A DNA stretch of 64,000 bases from Anaeramoeba ignava (GCA_028826165.1 JAPDFW010000063.1:744001-808000), one strand, 5' to 3'. Positions 9,366 through 21,619 are shown, counted from the stretch's first letter. Numbers and translations are program-made. The notes: generated by a model not told the origin, from the letters alone.

Positions 9366-12300
9366 TTAAATCATATCAAGATCATCCAAATCATTTTTTA
9401 AAACTGTTGCAATTACACTTTTTGCAACACTATTAATGTTTTCAGTATCGATTGCACAAGTAGGAAAAGCAAAAATTGGACGAGCATCAAAATCTTTAAT
9501 TTCGGAAATTTCAAAAAATTTCTTTTCAATAAATTTAATTGCTTCTTCTGTTGTGTATCCTATTTATTTTTTATAAAAAATTCAATTAAAAAATTCAATT
9601 AAAAAATTCAATTAAAAAATTCAAACCATTAAAATCGGGAAAATAACTTGAAAGTGGAACTTCTTTTAATTGTTCATCAATTAAATCTTTTTTGTTTAAA
9701 AATAAAACAATTGATGATTTTGTAAACCAAGGACTTGTGCATATTTCTCGGAATAATGATAATGCTTCCTATTAAATTTTTTTTTCTTTTGTAAATAAAG
9801 AAAGTTGTAAATTTATTTTGCTTTAAATTACAGTCATTCTATTAACTTGTGCTTCTTCTCTAAGTGTTTGTGCATATTCAATTAATGAAACACAAAAAAT
9901 TACTGATGTAACACCTTCAAAACAATGAATCCTATTTATAAATCAATTAAATTAAATAAATCAATTAAATCCAAAATAAATTAATTAAATTAATTAAATC
10001 AATTAAATCAATTAAATTAAATCAATTAAATCAATTAAATCAATTAAATTAAATCAATTAAATCAATTAAATCAATTAAATCAATTAAATCAATTAAATC
10101 AATTAAATCAATTAAATCAATTAAATCAATTAAATCAATTAAATCAATTAAATTAATTAAATAAATTAAATTAAATCAATATAAATCCAAAATAATTAAA
10201 TCAATTAAATCAATTAAATCCAAAATATTTTATTTACCATTTCTTTCTTTCATTTCTTTGTCCACCAACATCAACTAAACGAAATTTAACACCATGAATT
10301 CTAAATTCTGTTTCATGTATTCCTGTTGTTTTAACACGTAAACGAAGAACATCTTGTTTTGTAGGAGTAAAATCTAAAGTAAAACGATCAATATTATCGA
10401 AAAAACTTTTGAAAAAATTTTATTAAGATTAAAAAAAATTTATTTAGGATTGAAGAAATTTTATTTAAAATTTAAATACTATTGGGCTGAATCATTTAAT
10501 TGAAATTTTCGGTTTCTATATTTAAAAATCTCTTTTATTCCTGAATCTTTCCATAAAGTTTTTATTCCTTGTTGAATTTCTTTTGTCCAAAAAGTACCTT
10601 CAGGAGAAATTCTTTTCAGATTTTCAGCTATTTCCTTTTTGATTTTAAATTAAATATTAAATTGAATTGAATATTGAATTGAATTGAATTGAATATTGAA
10701 TTGATTTGAATTGAATTAAATTGAATTAAATTGAATTGAATTAAATTGATTTAAATTAAATTGAATTGAATTGATTTGAATTGAATTGAATTGAATTGAA
10801 TTGATTTGATTTTATTTTAGATTGTTAATTGAAATTGGAATTTTTGATTTGATTTTAAATTAAATATTGAATTGAATTGAATTAAATTAAATTGAATTGA
10901 ATTGAATTGAATTGAATTGAATTGAATTGAATTAAATTAAATTGAATTGAATTGATTTGAATTGAATTGAATTGAATTGAATTAAATTAAATTAAATTAA
11001 ATTGAATATTAAATTTAATTGATTTGAATTGAATTAAATTGAATTGAATTGAATTGATTTTAAATTAAATATTAAATTAAATTGAATTGAATTGAATTGA
11101 ATTGAATTGAATTAAATTAAATTGAATTGAATTGAATATTGAATTGAATTGAATTGAATTGAATATTAATTTGAATTGATTTGAATTGAATTGAATTGAA
11201 TTGAATTTAATTGAATTGAATTGAATTGAATTGAATTGAATATTAAATATTGAATTGATTTTAGATTGCTAATTGAAATTGGAATTGAATTAAATTAAAT
11301 TAAATTGAATTGAATTTTGAAATGAAATGAATTATATTGAATTGAATTGAATTGAATTGAATTGAATTGAATATTGAATTAAATTGAATTAAATTGAATT
11401 GAATTGAATTGATTTGATTTTATTTTAGATTGTTAATTGAAATTGGAATTTTAGATTGTTAATTGAAATGATTGATTTTTTTAGATTGTAAATTGGAATT
11501 TAATTAAATATTGAATTGGATATTGAATTGAATTTTGAAATGAATTGAATTAAATTAAATTAAATTAAATTGAATTGAATTGAATTGAATTAAATTGATT
11601 TGATTTTAGATTGTTAATTGAAATTGGAATTTTTGATTGTTAATTGAAATTGGAATTTTAGATTGTAAATTGGAATTTAATTGAAATTTAATTGGATTTT
11701 GAAAGAGAGTTATTATTAAATTTTAATTAAATTTTAAATGGATTTTTTAATTGAATTTTTTTTTTGGATTTTTAAATGATCATTTCTTTATTCTAAAAAT
11801 AAGCAAAATAAATTAATAAAAAAAAATACCACGTTTTCAATTTGAATACCAAGTTTTTCAGCAGCAAAAATTAAAATTTGAATTTGAGAAAGACAATTAA
11901 TATAAACTATAGGTTTTGCATCATCAAGCTGGTCTTTATCAAAATCTCCATCTTGAAGAAGTTTCATTTGCTTAAATATAGTAGATTTTCCAGATTCTCC
12001 TCCTCCTATTAATTTTTAATTTAAATTTTTATTTAAATTATAATTTTTATTTTAATTTTTAATTTGAATTTTAATTTTAATTTTAATTTTTATTTTTATT
12101 TTAATTTTAATTTTAATTTTAATTTTAAATCTAAATTTTAATTTTAATTTTAAATCTAATTTTAATTCTAATTCTAATTTTAATTTTAATTTTAATTTTA
12201 ATTTTAATTTTAATTTTAATTTTAATTTTAATTTTAATTTTAATTTTAATTTAAATTTTAATTTTTAATTTAAATTTTAAATCTAATTCGTCATTTTTAT

Positions 12301-12705
12301 TCATTTTTATTAGATAAAATTTATTATTGAAAATTAAAAATCATAAAGAATTTTGAGATTAAAAATGATCTTTTTGTTGTTTTTTTTTTTTTTTGTTTAA
12401 ATTTAGATTTAATAATAATAAAAAAAAAATTAAATAAAAATGAAATTTAAAATTAAAATTAAATAAAATGAAAAAAAGAAAAACATCGTTATTTTTCTTT
12501 ATAAAAATTGGATTTAAAAAAATTGATAAAATTTTTTTTTTTAATTTGTTTGATCTAAATTTAAAAGAAAAATTTTACCAAGAAGAAGAAGTTTTTTTTC
12601 TTTATCTATTTGATTTTTTTGTTTTTTCAAAAGATTATTAATGGTTTTATTTCGTTTTTGTAAGCCTTTATCTTGTCCATCAGTTTCTGCTTCACAGTTT
12701 CCCAT
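9366..12705 (-). CDS. Heterotrimeric G-protein alpha subunit, 7 exons, 353 aa
   Basis: Seven exons join in phase on the minus strand: 12579-12705, 11830-12005, 10480-10634, 10238-10405, 9832-9931, 9627-9768 and 9366-9559. They total 1062 bp, or 353 residues plus TAA, the standard G alpha length. MGNCEAE gives Gly2 for myristoylation and Cys4 for palmitoylation. The P-loop is GGGESGKST (Lys49), switch I RVKTTG (Arg176), switch II DVGGQR (catalytic Gln202), the guanine motif NKKD (267-270), and TCAIDT lies near the C-terminus. All GTPase residues are present. The C-terminus DDLDMI has no cysteine at -4, so it is not a pertussis-toxin-type site. In the family it relays GPCR signals at the plasma membrane with beta-gamma. 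Introns of 63-67 bp alternate with repeat-filled introns of up to 1.2 kb. Confidence 0.95.
9932..10237. repeat. Intronic (AATCAATTA)n array
   Basis: The fourth intron of the G alpha gene is mostly a 9-bp tandem repeat, AATCAATTA, nearly perfect from about 10015 to 10150. No coding potential. Confidence 0.85.
10635..11829. repeat. Intronic GAATT pentamer satellite (1.2 kb)
   Basis: The second intron of the G alpha gene is filled with GAATT/AAATT pentamers, broken by blocks reading TTTAGATTGTTAATTGAAAT that recur near 10817, 11263, 11423, 11450 and 11610. This gives a higher-order repeat over the pentamers. Confidence 0.85.
12006..12578. repeat. First intron of the G alpha gene with a TTTTAA hexamer array
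   Basis: Positions about 12010-12290 are dominated by (TTTTAA)n with TTTAAATC variants. The rest (12300-12578) is unstructured A/T with poly-T runs. No gene seen. Confidence 0.75.
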
Positions 12706-13270
12706 TTTAATAATCACAAAATTTTAAAAAGAAAAAATAAAAAATTTTAATTGAAAAAAAAAAAAAATGAAAATGAAAAATAAAAATAAAATTAAAAATA
12801 AAATTAAAATTAAAATTAAAACAATTTCATAAAGTCAAAAAAAAAAAAAAAACAAAATAAAAAAAATGATCAATTTATTTTAATTTAGATAAAAAAAACT
12901 TTTTTTTTTTTTTCATTTTAAAAAATTTAAAAAAAAGCAAAACTATTTTTATTTTGTGATTTTATTAATTAAAAAATTTTTATTTAACTTTTAAAAAAAA
13001 GAAAAGAAAAGAAAATAAAATTTTTTTTTTCTTTTTTTTTTTTATTATTAAAGACAAATTTCTCAATTATAAATTTTGAAATAATTTGGATTTAATTTTA
13101 ATTGTTTAATTTTAATCGACTTACGATCTCTTTTCTTTTATTTTTCTGATTAAATTTTTCTTTAATTAAAAAAATTAATAAAAAAAATAAAAAATTATTA
13201 ATAATTTTAAAAAATGATTTTCCAAATTTTTTTTTTGTTTTTTTTTTATTTTTTATTTTTCATTTTTTTC

Positions 13271-13299
<29 letters not shown>
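12706..13299. other. Divergent intergenic region between G alpha (-) and phosphoglycerate mutase (+)
   Basis: This 594-bp spacer is A/T homopolymer-rich and must hold both promoters. AAAATG words near 12765-12780 face the G alpha gene, and CATTTTTTTC plus AAAAC repeats (13260-13299) lie directly before the mutase ATG. No ORF, tRNA or repeat array of note. Confidence 0.5.
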
Positions 13300-13301
<2 letters not shown>

Positions 13302-15850
13302 GGAAAAACCAAATTATGTTATTGTTTTTTTAAGACATGGAGAATCAACATGGAATAAAGATAATAGATTTACAGGTAAAAATAAGAATTATAAATAAAA
13401 ATTATAAATAAAAATTAAATTGAAAAAATTCTTAATAAAATTGAAATATTTTTAAAAAAGGTTGGACTGATGTTCCTTTAACAGAAACTGGATTACAAGA
13501 AGCAGTTGATGCAGGAAAATTATTAAAGAAAGAAGGTTATCAATTTGATTTAGTTTATACAAGTGTCTTAAAAAGATCTTTACAAACTACTTATTATACT
13601 CTTTTTGAACTTGACCAACTTTATCTTCAAGAAATTAAACATTGGAGATTAAATGAAAGACATTATGGTGCTCTTCAAGGTCTTAATAAATCAGAAACTG
13701 CTGAAAAATATGGAGATGAACAAGTTTTATTATGGAGAAGAAGGTTTACATTTAATTATTTATAATTTAATTTATATTTTTATTTATAATTTTATTTATA
13801 ATTTAATTTATAATTTTATTTATAATTTTATTTATAATTTTATTTATAATTTAATTTATAATTTTATTTATAATTTTAATTTATAATTTTATTTATAATT
13901 TTATTTATAATTTTATTTATAATTTTATTTATAATTTAATTTATAATTTTATTTATAATTTTATTTATAATTTTATTTATAATTTTATTTATAATTTTAT
14001 TTATATTTTATTTATAATTTTATTTATAATTTTATTTATAATTTTATTTATAATTTTATTTATAATTTTATTTATAATTTTATTTATAATTTAATTTATA
14101 ATTTTATTTATAATTTTATTTATAATTTTATTTAATTTTATTTATAATTTAATTTATAATTTTATTTATAATTTTTATTTATAATTTTATTTATAATTTT
14201 ATTTATAATTTTATTTATAATTTTATTTATAATTTTATTATAATTTAATTTTTAATTTTTTTTTAATTTTATTTTATAATTTAATTTATAATTTAATTTA
14301 TAATTTTATTTATAATTTTATTTTATAATTTTATTTTATTTTATATTTTAATTTTATTTATAATTTAATTTATAATTTTATTTATAATTTAATTTTATTT
14401 ATATTTTATTTATATTTTATTTATAATTTAATTTATTTTATTTTAATTTATTTATATTTTTATTTTATAATTTATTTTAATTTATAAATTTTATTTAATT
14501 TATATAATTTAATTTATATTTTAAATTTATTTAATTTAATTTATTTTAATTTATAATTTTTTATTTATAATTTTATTTATAATTTTATTTATAATTTAAT
14601 TTATATTTTTATTTTATAATTTTAATTTATAATTTTATTTATAATTTTATTTATAATTTTATTTATATTTTTATTTATAATTTAATTTATAATTTAATTT
14701 ATAATTTTATTTATATTTTTATTTATTTTTATTTATAATTTTTAATTTTATTTATATTTTATATTTTTATTTTTTTTTATTTATAATTTTATTTATAATT
14801 TAATTTATAATTTTAATTTATAATTTTATTTATAATTTTTATTTATAATTTTATTTATAATTTTATTTATAATTTAATTTTATAATTTTATTTATAATTT
14901 AATTTATAATTTTATTTATAATTTAATTTGTTATTTAATTTTTTTAATTTATAATTTTATTTATAATTTTATTTATAATTTAATTTATAATTTTATTTAA
15001 TTTTAATTTTATAATTTTATTTTATAATTTTTATTTATAATTTTAATTTATTTATAATTTTTATTTATAATTTAATTTTTATTTTATAATTTTATTTATA
15101 ATTTTATTTATAATTTTATTTATAATTTAATTTATAATTTAATTTATAATTTTAATTTATAATTTAATTTATAATTTAATTTTATTTAATTTTATTTTAT
15201 AATTTAATTTATAATTAATTTTATTTATAATTTATTTATAATTTTATTTATAATTTTATTTATAATTTTATTTATAATTTTATTTATAATTTAATTTATA
15301 ATTTAATTTATAATTTTATTTATAATTTTATTTATAATTTAATTTATAATTTTAATTTATAATTTTATTTAAAATTTTATTTATATTTTTATTTATATTT
15401 TTAATATTTATATTTATAATTTTATTTATAATTTTATTTAAAATATTAAGTTATTCAATTCCACCACCACCATTAACCAAAGAAGATGAAAGATATCCAG
15501 GAAAAGATCCAAAATATGCAGAATTAAAAGAAGAAGATTTACCATTATGCGAATGTTTAAAAGACACAGTAGCACGAGTGATGCCATTATGGAATGAAGA
15601 AATAGTACCAAAAATCAAAGAAGGAAAGAAATTATTGATATCTGCTCATGGAAACAGTCTCAGAGCAATTGTGAAATATCTTGACAACATGAGTGAAGAA
15701 GATGTCATTCAACTTAATATTCCAACTGGTGTTCCTCTTGTTTATCATTTGGATGCTGAATTAAAACCTATTAAGCATTTTTATCTTGGTGATGCTGAAG
15801 AAATTAGAAAAAAAGTTCAATCAGTTAAAAATCAAGCTCAAAAAAAATAA
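13300..15850 (+). CDS. gpmA-like: 2,3-bisphosphoglycerate-dependent phosphoglycerate mutase, 3 exons, 252 aa
   Basis: Exons 13300-13375, 13461-13743 and 15451-15850 join in phase to 759 bp, or 252 residues, the usual length for cofactor-dependent mutase. It interconverts 3- and 2-phosphoglycerate in cytosolic glycolysis. The phosphohistidine motif is LRHGESTWN (His13), followed by [13 protein letters not shown]. The acid/base glutamate is in [11 protein letters not shown] (about Glu91), and the second histidine in SAHGNSLRA (about His186). [10 protein letters not shown], recreated by splicing across the giant second intron (AG|T), matches the family's substrate-binding segment. All catalytic residues are intact. 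The 1.7-kb second intron contains only repeat DNA. The CATTTTTTTC and AAAAC tracts just before the ATG fit the window's promoter pattern. Confidence 0.95.
13744..15450. repeat. Giant intron of (TTTATAATT)n repeats
   Basis: This 1.7-kb intron is almost entirely TTTATAATTTTA / TTTATAATTTAA units (10-12 bp), with only small slips. It starts GTTTAC and ends ATTAAG, and the flanking exons join to an intact mutase, so it must be removed accurately. No unique sequence is seen inside except its ends. Confidence 0.95.
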
Positions 15851-15899
15851 GTTTTAACTTAACTTAAGAAATTCGGAAAAAAATCCAAATTCTTTCTTT

Positions 15900-16170
15900 T
15901 TTTTACTTTTGAATTAATTCGAATTCAATTCAATTCAATTCAATTCAATTCAATTCAATTTAAAATCAATTCAAATTAAATTCATTTCAATTCAATTCAA
16001 TACAAATCAATTCAATTTAAATTCATTTCAATTCAATTCAATACAAATCAATTCAATTTAAATTCATTTCATTTCAAATTCAATTCAATTCAATTCAATT
16101 CAAATTTAACTCAATTCAATTTAATTCAATTTAAATCAATTCAATTCAAATTCTTTTTTTTTTTACTTTT
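15900..16170. repeat. Intergenic (AATTC)n array
   Basis: In the 429-bp gap between the mutase and Rpt5 genes, TCAAT/AATTC pentamers run from about 15915 to 16150, with a partly repeated block containing ACAAATCAATTCAATTTAAA. The last 100 bp are poly-A/T with CATTTTTTT words that precede the Rpt5 start. Confidence 0.8.
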
Positions 16171-16279
16171 AATTCAATTTCAAAAATAAAAACCAAATTC
16201 AAAAATTAAAATTAAAAAAAAAACAAATTTTTTTATTTTCATTTTTTTCATTTTTTTTTTCATTTTTTTCTTTCAAATT

Positions 16280-19118
16280 ATGACTTCAAAACCTATTCAA
16301 AAATTAGATGAAGTTGAAACAAAAGTTGATTCTGAAATTGAATCAATGTCAACTGATGAAATTGAAACTAGAATAAGATTATTAGAAAATGACATTCGTG
16401 TTTTACAATCTGAACAACAAAGATTAGCTCATGAAAAAAAAAGTAATCAAGCAAGACTTCAAGAAAATCAAAAGAAAGTCAAAATGCATAAGCAATTACC
16501 TTATTTAGTTAGTTCTGTAGTTAAAGTAAGTGATCAAAAATTAAAATTAAAATTAGTTTTTTTTCAAATTTAAAATTATAAATAAAATTATAAATAAAAA
16601 TATAATTTAAAATTTAAAATTTAAATTAAAAAAATCAAAATTAAAAATCAAAATTTAAAATTAAAATAAATTAAAAAAAATTAAAATTATAAATTAAAAT
16701 TATAAATTAAAATTAAAATTAAAATTAAAATTAAAATTATAAATTAAAATTAAAATTAAAATTAAAATTAAAATTATAATTAAAATTATAAATTAATATT
16801 AAAATTAAAAATGAAATTAAAATTAAAATTAAAATCAAAATTAAAATTAAAATTAAAATTAAAATTAAAATTCATTTATAAAATTAAAATTAAAATTAAA
16901 TTAAAAAGGTTATTGATATGCCTCCTGAAGATGAAAATCCAATGAAACAAGAAGGAAGTGGATTTATGGATCTTGAACAAGGTCAAGAAAAAGCTGTTGT
17001 TATTAAAACAACAACAAGACAAACTGTATTTCTTCCAGTTCCTGGTCTTGTTGATCCTTCTGCATTAAAACCTGGTGAACTTGTTGGTGTTAATAAAGAT
17101 TCCTTTTTAATTTTAGAACTTTTACCTCCAGAGTAAATTAATTTTAAAATCAAAATTAAAATCAAAATTAGAATCAAAATCAAAATCAAAATTAAAATTA
17201 AAATTAATATTAAAATTAAATTTAAAATCAAAATCAAAATCAAAATTTAAATCAAAATCAAAATTAAAATCAAAATCAAAATTAAAATTAAAATCAAAAT
17301 TAAAATCAAAATAAAAATCAAAATCAAAATTAAAATTAAAATCAAAATTAAAATCAAAATAAAAATCAAAATCAAAATTAAAATTAAAATTAAAATTATA
17401 ATTTAAATTAAAATCAAAATTTAAATTAAAATTTAAATTAAAATCAAAATCAAAATTTAAATCAAAATCAAAATTAAAATCAAAATTAAAATTAAAATCA
17501 AAATTAAAATCAAATAATTATTTTATTAGATATGATTCTCGTGTTAAAGCTTTCGAAATTGATGAGAGACCAACTGAAACTTATGCGGATATTGGAGGAT
17601 TAGACAAACAAATTAGAGAACTATATGAGGCAGTTATTCTTCCTTTAACACAAAAAGAAAGATTTGAATCAATTGGAATAAAACCACCAAAAGGTTTAAA
17701 ATTAAAATTAAAATTAAAATTAAAATTAAAATTAAAATTAAAATTAAAATTAAAATTAAAATTAAAATCAAATTTAAAATTAAAATTAAAATTAAAATCA
17801 AAATTAATATTCATTTATAAAATTAAAATTAAAATCAATATTAATATTAAATTCAAAATTAAATTCAAAATTAAAATTAAATTAATGAAATAAATAGGAT
17901 GCTTACTTTATGGACCACCTGGAACAGGAAAAGTAAAAAAATAACAATAAAAAAATCATTTATTAAAAGGAAAATTAAAATAAAATAATAAATGGAATAA
18001 AAATAGACACTTTTAGCAAGAGCATGTGCAGCACAAACAAATGCAACTTTCCTTAAATTAGCAGGACCACAACTTGTACAAATGTTTATTGGAGATGGTG
18101 CTAAACTTGTTAGAGATGCTTTTGAACTTGCTAAAACTAAAAAACCAGCAATTATTTTTATTGATGAATTAGATGCTGTTGGAACAAAAAGATTTGCTGG
18201 TGAAAATAGAGGTGATCGTGAAGTTCAAAGAACAATGCTTGAGTTATTGAATCAAGTACTTTGATGCTTTTATTTTTATTATTAAAACTAGAATTAAAAT
18301 TCATTTATAAAATCAAAATCAAAATTAAAATTAAAATTCATTTATAAAATTAAAATTAAAATTCATTTATAAAATTAAAACTAAAATCAAAATTAAAATT
18401 AAATTTAAAATTAAAATTAAAATTAAAATTAAAATCATAAATTATAATTAAAATTAAAATTAAAATTAAAATTAAAATCAAAATTAAAATCAAAATTAAA
18501 ATCAAAATTAAAATCAAAATTAAATTTAAAATTAAAATTAAAATTAAAATTAAAATTAAAATTAAAATTAAAATTAAAATTAAAATTAAAATTAAAATTA
18601 AAATTAAAATTAAAATTAAAATTAAAATTAAAATTAAAATTAAAATTAAAATTAAAATTAAAATTAAAATTAAAATTAAAATCAAAATCAAAATTAAAAT
18701 TAAAATTAAAATTAAAATTAAAATTCATTTATAAAATTAAAAATAGTTAGATGGATTTACAACAGATGATGATATAAAAGTAATTGCAGCTACAAACAGA
18801 GTAGATATTCTCGATCCTGCTTTACTTCGTTCAGGAAGATTAGATAGAAAAATTGAATTTCCTTTACCAGATGAAGAAGCAAGATCACAAATATTACACA
18901 TTCATTCCAAAAAAATGAAAGTATCAGAAAGTGTTAATTATCGAGAATTAGCTCGTTCAACAAATGATTTTAATGGTGCTCAACTTAAAGCTGTTTGTGT
19001 TGAAGCTGGAATGAATGCAATGAGAAGAGGTGCTATTCAAATTGAACATGAAGATTTTATGGAAGGAATTCTTCAAGTTCAAGCAAAAAAGAAAACTTCA
19101 CTTCAATATTATGCTTGA
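16280..19118 (+). CDS. RPT5: 26S proteasome regulatory ATPase Rpt5 (PSMC3), 6 exons, 429 aa
   Basis: Exons 16280-16525, 16909-17132, 17530-17693, 17898-17932, 18007-18255 and 18747-19118 join in phase (1290 bp) to 429 residues; human Rpt5 has 439. An N-terminal coiled coil (about 20-75) is followed by an OB-type domain ([34 protein letters not shown]) and the AAA module. Walker A is GPPGTGKT (Lys223), Walker [16 protein letters not shown] (Glu277), with [20 protein letters not shown] carrying sensor and arginine-finger residues. The C-terminus LQYYA is the HbYX tail that docks in the 20S alpha-ring pocket. The Rpt5-specific wording and tail separate it from other Rpt subunits. It unfolds substrates for the proteasome in cytosol and nucleus. 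Exon 4 is only 35 bp. All long introns are filled with AAAATTA-type hexamers. Confidence 0.96.
18256..18746. repeat. Rpt5 intron 5: (AAAATT)n / (AAAATC)n hexamer array
   Basis: Nearly pure hexamer run, strongest between 18440 and 18720. The same family fills intron 1 (16526-16908), intron 2 (17133-17529) and intron 3 (17694-17897). A common word TTCATTTATAAAATTAAAAT recurs at intron ends (for example near 16870, 17810, 18300, 18330, 18363 and 18724), which suggests copying among these introns. Confidence 0.9.
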
Positions 19119-19397
19119 TTTTTCTTCTTTCTTTCTCTTTTTTTCTTTTTTTAAAAAAAAAGCAAACAATTTTTTTCGTTTTTTTTTTTTGAGAATTTTT
19201 TTGAGAATTTTTTTTTTTTTGATAAAGTTTGAATGAATCAAATAAAAGAAAAGAAAAGAAAAACAAAAAAAAAATTAATTAATTAATTTCCTTTTTTACT
19301 CTTGTTTGCTTTTTTAATTTTGTTTTTAATTTTGTTTTTGTTTTTGTTTTTAGATTGTTTTTAAATTTTGTTTTTGTTTTTGTTTTTAAAAGAAAAT

Positions 19398-21404
19398 TCA
19401 AATATCCAAAAGATCATTTGTAAATTTTTCATCAAATTCAGGTTTTGTTTCAAAAATTTGTTGTAATTTGGATTTTTCATGAAGCTTTAAATAATCGGTT
19501 CTAAATTGAAGAAAACACTTTTTCAAAAGTTTTGCTTCTAAATCAGAAGATAAAAGAAGAATAAGCTTTGTTTGGAGTTCTTGGATTTGGATGTAAACTT
19601 TAGCACGATTTGATTTATCAATAACAATAGAAACGCCACTAAAAAGTTGTGAAGTAAGCATATTAGTGTGAATATAAATGCGGAAGGAATTTGCATTCAA
19701 AACAATAAAGCAAGGAATTTCTTCCACAATCGAAAGAATTTTTCCGTTAAATCCACAGTTCTTTTTCTCATAAGCCTGCATTACTAAACTATCTAACTTT
19801 TCCCTTTTAATTTCAGAAGAGTTAAAAAGAAGTTTTGTTGGCACTTGATTTGACTTGAATTTTTTGACACTTTTTTTCTTAAGTTGATCTAGCAAATTTT
19901 TCATAAAAATTTCTGTTGTTTCCAAAAACAAGTTGAATTGTTGCTCGGTTGCAAACATCAAAAGGGTAGTTTTGGTAATATTAGGCGAACGCAATGAAAC
20001 ATATGCTTTGCGCGGATGATTGCTGGAAGTGACAACCTCAACTTCTTCAAGATTTGCTTGATGGATCCGAATGCCTTCTGAACGAATTTTGAAAATTTGT
20101 CGCCGAATCTTCAATAAAATTGGTTTTTTGGAGATTAAATGTTCGCATTCGAAATTGTGCTTTTTTTTCTTCATGACTTTTTCCACAAAGGCGCGATTGG
20201 TTTCCTCAAATTCTTTGTGGGTTATTAATAAAGAAAACACTGATAAATGATTATCAGTTTGCGAATCAATTGATTTTATTTTTTCAATCGAAGGTTCTCC
20301 AAGTTCGTCTTCATCCATTGCTCTTGGCGAGTTTTTCACGTGTTGGAAATGCTCTTCAAGATCAATCCATTGATTTTGTGAAAGTGTTGATATGAAAAAA
20401 TCCAACCGAAATGGATCAATCGGTGGTTGAATTTGAATTTCACTTGAAATTTCTATTGGTAAATTTTCTTCCAAAATAAAATCATCCATTTCAATTTCTT
20501 CTACTTCTCCAAAACGAACTACTGGTTCGTCAGTTTCCAGTTGAAGTTCTGAGTCTGTTAGTGGTTCTTCTTCTATTTTGTTTATTTCGTTTGTGTTTTC
20601 TTTCAATTCTCTGTTTTTTTCTTTTGAATCTTCTTTTGAATCTTCTTTTAAATCTTCTTTTAAATCTTCTTTTAAATCTTCTTTTAAATCTTCTTTTATT
20701 GTTTTTTCTAAATTCTTTTGCAATTCTTCTTTCGTTTTTTTTTTCAAATTTTCATCTTTTAAATCCTCAATTTCTTTTAAATCAACTGGGTTTGAATCTT
20801 CTTTTGTTATTTTTTCTAAATCCTTTTGCAGTTTTTCTTTGTTTTTTTTTTCCAAATTTTCTTTTAAATCTTCTTTTAATTTTTCATTTAATTTTTCATT
20901 TAAATCTTCATTTAAATCTTCATTTGAATTTTCTTTTGATTTTGATTTTGATTTTGATTTTGATTTTGATTTTGATTTTGATTTTGATTTTGATTTTGAA
21001 TTTTTATTTAAATCTTCTTTTAAATCTTCTTTTAAATCTTCTTTTAAATCTTCTTTTAAATCTTCTTTTAAATCTTCTTTTAAATCTTCTTTTAAATCTT
21101 CTTTTAAATCTTCTTTTAAATCTTCTTTTAAATCTTCTTTTGATTCTTCTTTTAAATCTTCTTTTAATTCTTCATTTGAATTTTCTTTAGATTTAGATTT
21201 AGATTTTGATTTTGATTTTGATTTTGATTTTGATTTAGATTTTGATTTTGATTTTGATTTTGATTTTGATTTTGATTTTGATTTTGATTTTGATTTTTCA
21301 CTTAAATCTTCAAATGAAATTTCATTTGGATCTTCGTTTGAATCTTCAAATGAATTTGAATTTGATTTTGATTTTGATTTTTGTGTATTTCTTTCAATTT
21401 CCAT
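19398..21404 (-). CDS. Lys/Glu/Ser repeat protein with a globular C-terminus, 668 aa
   Basis: Not assigned to a named family. Residues 1 to about 290 are low complexity: alternating Ser-Lys runs encoded by (GATTTT)n read on the minus strand, and KEDLKEDL repeats encoded by a 12-bp unit (AAATCTTCTTTT on plus). Residues about 300-668 are non-repetitive and well mixed. Two stretches show the strand pattern and terminal helix of PH-like folds: about 420-510 (KPILLKIRRQIFKIRSEGIR to the helix near ATEQQFNLFLETTEIF) and about 560-650 (FNGKILSIVEEIPCFIVLNA to the helix containing CFLQFRTDYLKLHEKSK). That reading is inference. It diverges from the first aminotransferase gene across 215 bp. Codon use in the C-terminal half is more balanced than in the repeats, supporting a real gene. 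Confidence 0.75.
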   Translation of the reverse strand: MEIERNTQKSKSKSNSNSFEDSNEDPNEISFEDLSEKSKSKSKSKSKSKSKSKSKSKSKSKSKSKSKSKSKSKENSNEELKEDLKEESKEDLKEDLKEDLKEDLKEDLKEDLKEDLKEDLKEDLKEDLKEDLNKNSKSKSKSKSKSKSKSKSKSKSKENSNEDLNEDLNEKLNEKLKEDLKENLEKKNKEKLQKDLEKITKEDSNPVDLKEIEDLKDENLKKKTKEELQKNLEKTIKEDLKEDLKEDLKEDLKEDSKEDSKEKNRELKENTNEINKIEEEPLTDSELQLETDEPVVRFGEVEEIEMDDFILEENLPIEISSEIQIQPPIDPFRLDFFISTLSQNQWIDLEEHFQHVKNSPRAMDEDELGEPSIEKIKSIDSQTDNHLSVFSLLITHKEFEETNRAFVEKVMKKKKHNFECEHLISKKPILLKIRRQIFKIRSEGIRIHQANLEEVEVVTSSNHPRKAYVSLRSPNITKTTLLMFATEQQFNLFLETTEIFMKNLLDQLKKKSVKKFKSNQVPTKLLFNSSEIKREKLDSLVMQAYEKKNCGFNGKILSIVEEIPCFIVLNANSFRIYIHTNMLTSQLFSGVSIVIDKSNRAKVYIQIQELQTKLILLLSSDLEAKLLKKCFLQFRTDYLKLHEKSKLQQIFETKPEFDEKFTNDLLDI
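20630..21300. repeat. Coding microsatellites inside the Lys/Glu/Ser-rich gene
   Basis: (AAATCTTCTTTT)n at about 20640-20700 and 21010-21160, and (GATTTT)n at about 20935-20998 and 21190-21290. Both units are multiples of three, so length changes keep the frame. On the minus strand they read KEDL and SK/KS repeats. Confidence 0.9.
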
Positions 21405-21619
21405 ATTATTATTATTATTATTTTTATTTTTGGTTTTTTGGTTTTAGAAAATTAAGAAAAAAAAATGATTTTAATTTTTTTCTCCTTTTTATTTTTTTTT
21501 AATTTTTTATTTTTATTTTTCTCCATTTTTTAATTCATTTTTTTTTTAATTTTGTTTTGTTTTGTTTTCTTTTTTAATTTATCAATTAAATTTTTTACTT
21601 TTTTTTAAAATAAAAAAGA
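21405..21619. promoter_or_regulatory. Divergent promoter region, Lys/Glu-rich gene (-) and aminotransferase 1 (+)
   Basis: 215-bp spacer between two opposing start codons. It has ATT triplets next to the minus gene, then TTTTT-rich tracts with CCATTTTTTAATTCATTTTT near 21523 on the aminotransferase side. Promoter role is by position only. Confidence 0.4.

Noticed and set aside
10015-10150. Regular direct repeats resembling a CRISPR array
   Set aside because: Units are contiguous 9-mers with no unique spacers, inside a eukaryotic intron, and no cas genes are present.
12706-13299. tRNA or small RNA gene in intergenic spacers
   Set aside because: No cloverleaf, T-loop or G/C-bearing stem was found in this or other spacers; all are A/T homopolymer or simple repeat.
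17581-18728. Long frames of Leu-Ile or Asn-Phe repeats opposite the Rpt5 introns
   Set aside because: They are read-through of AAAATT/AAAATC hexamers, lie in spliced introns, and show no non-repeat sequence.
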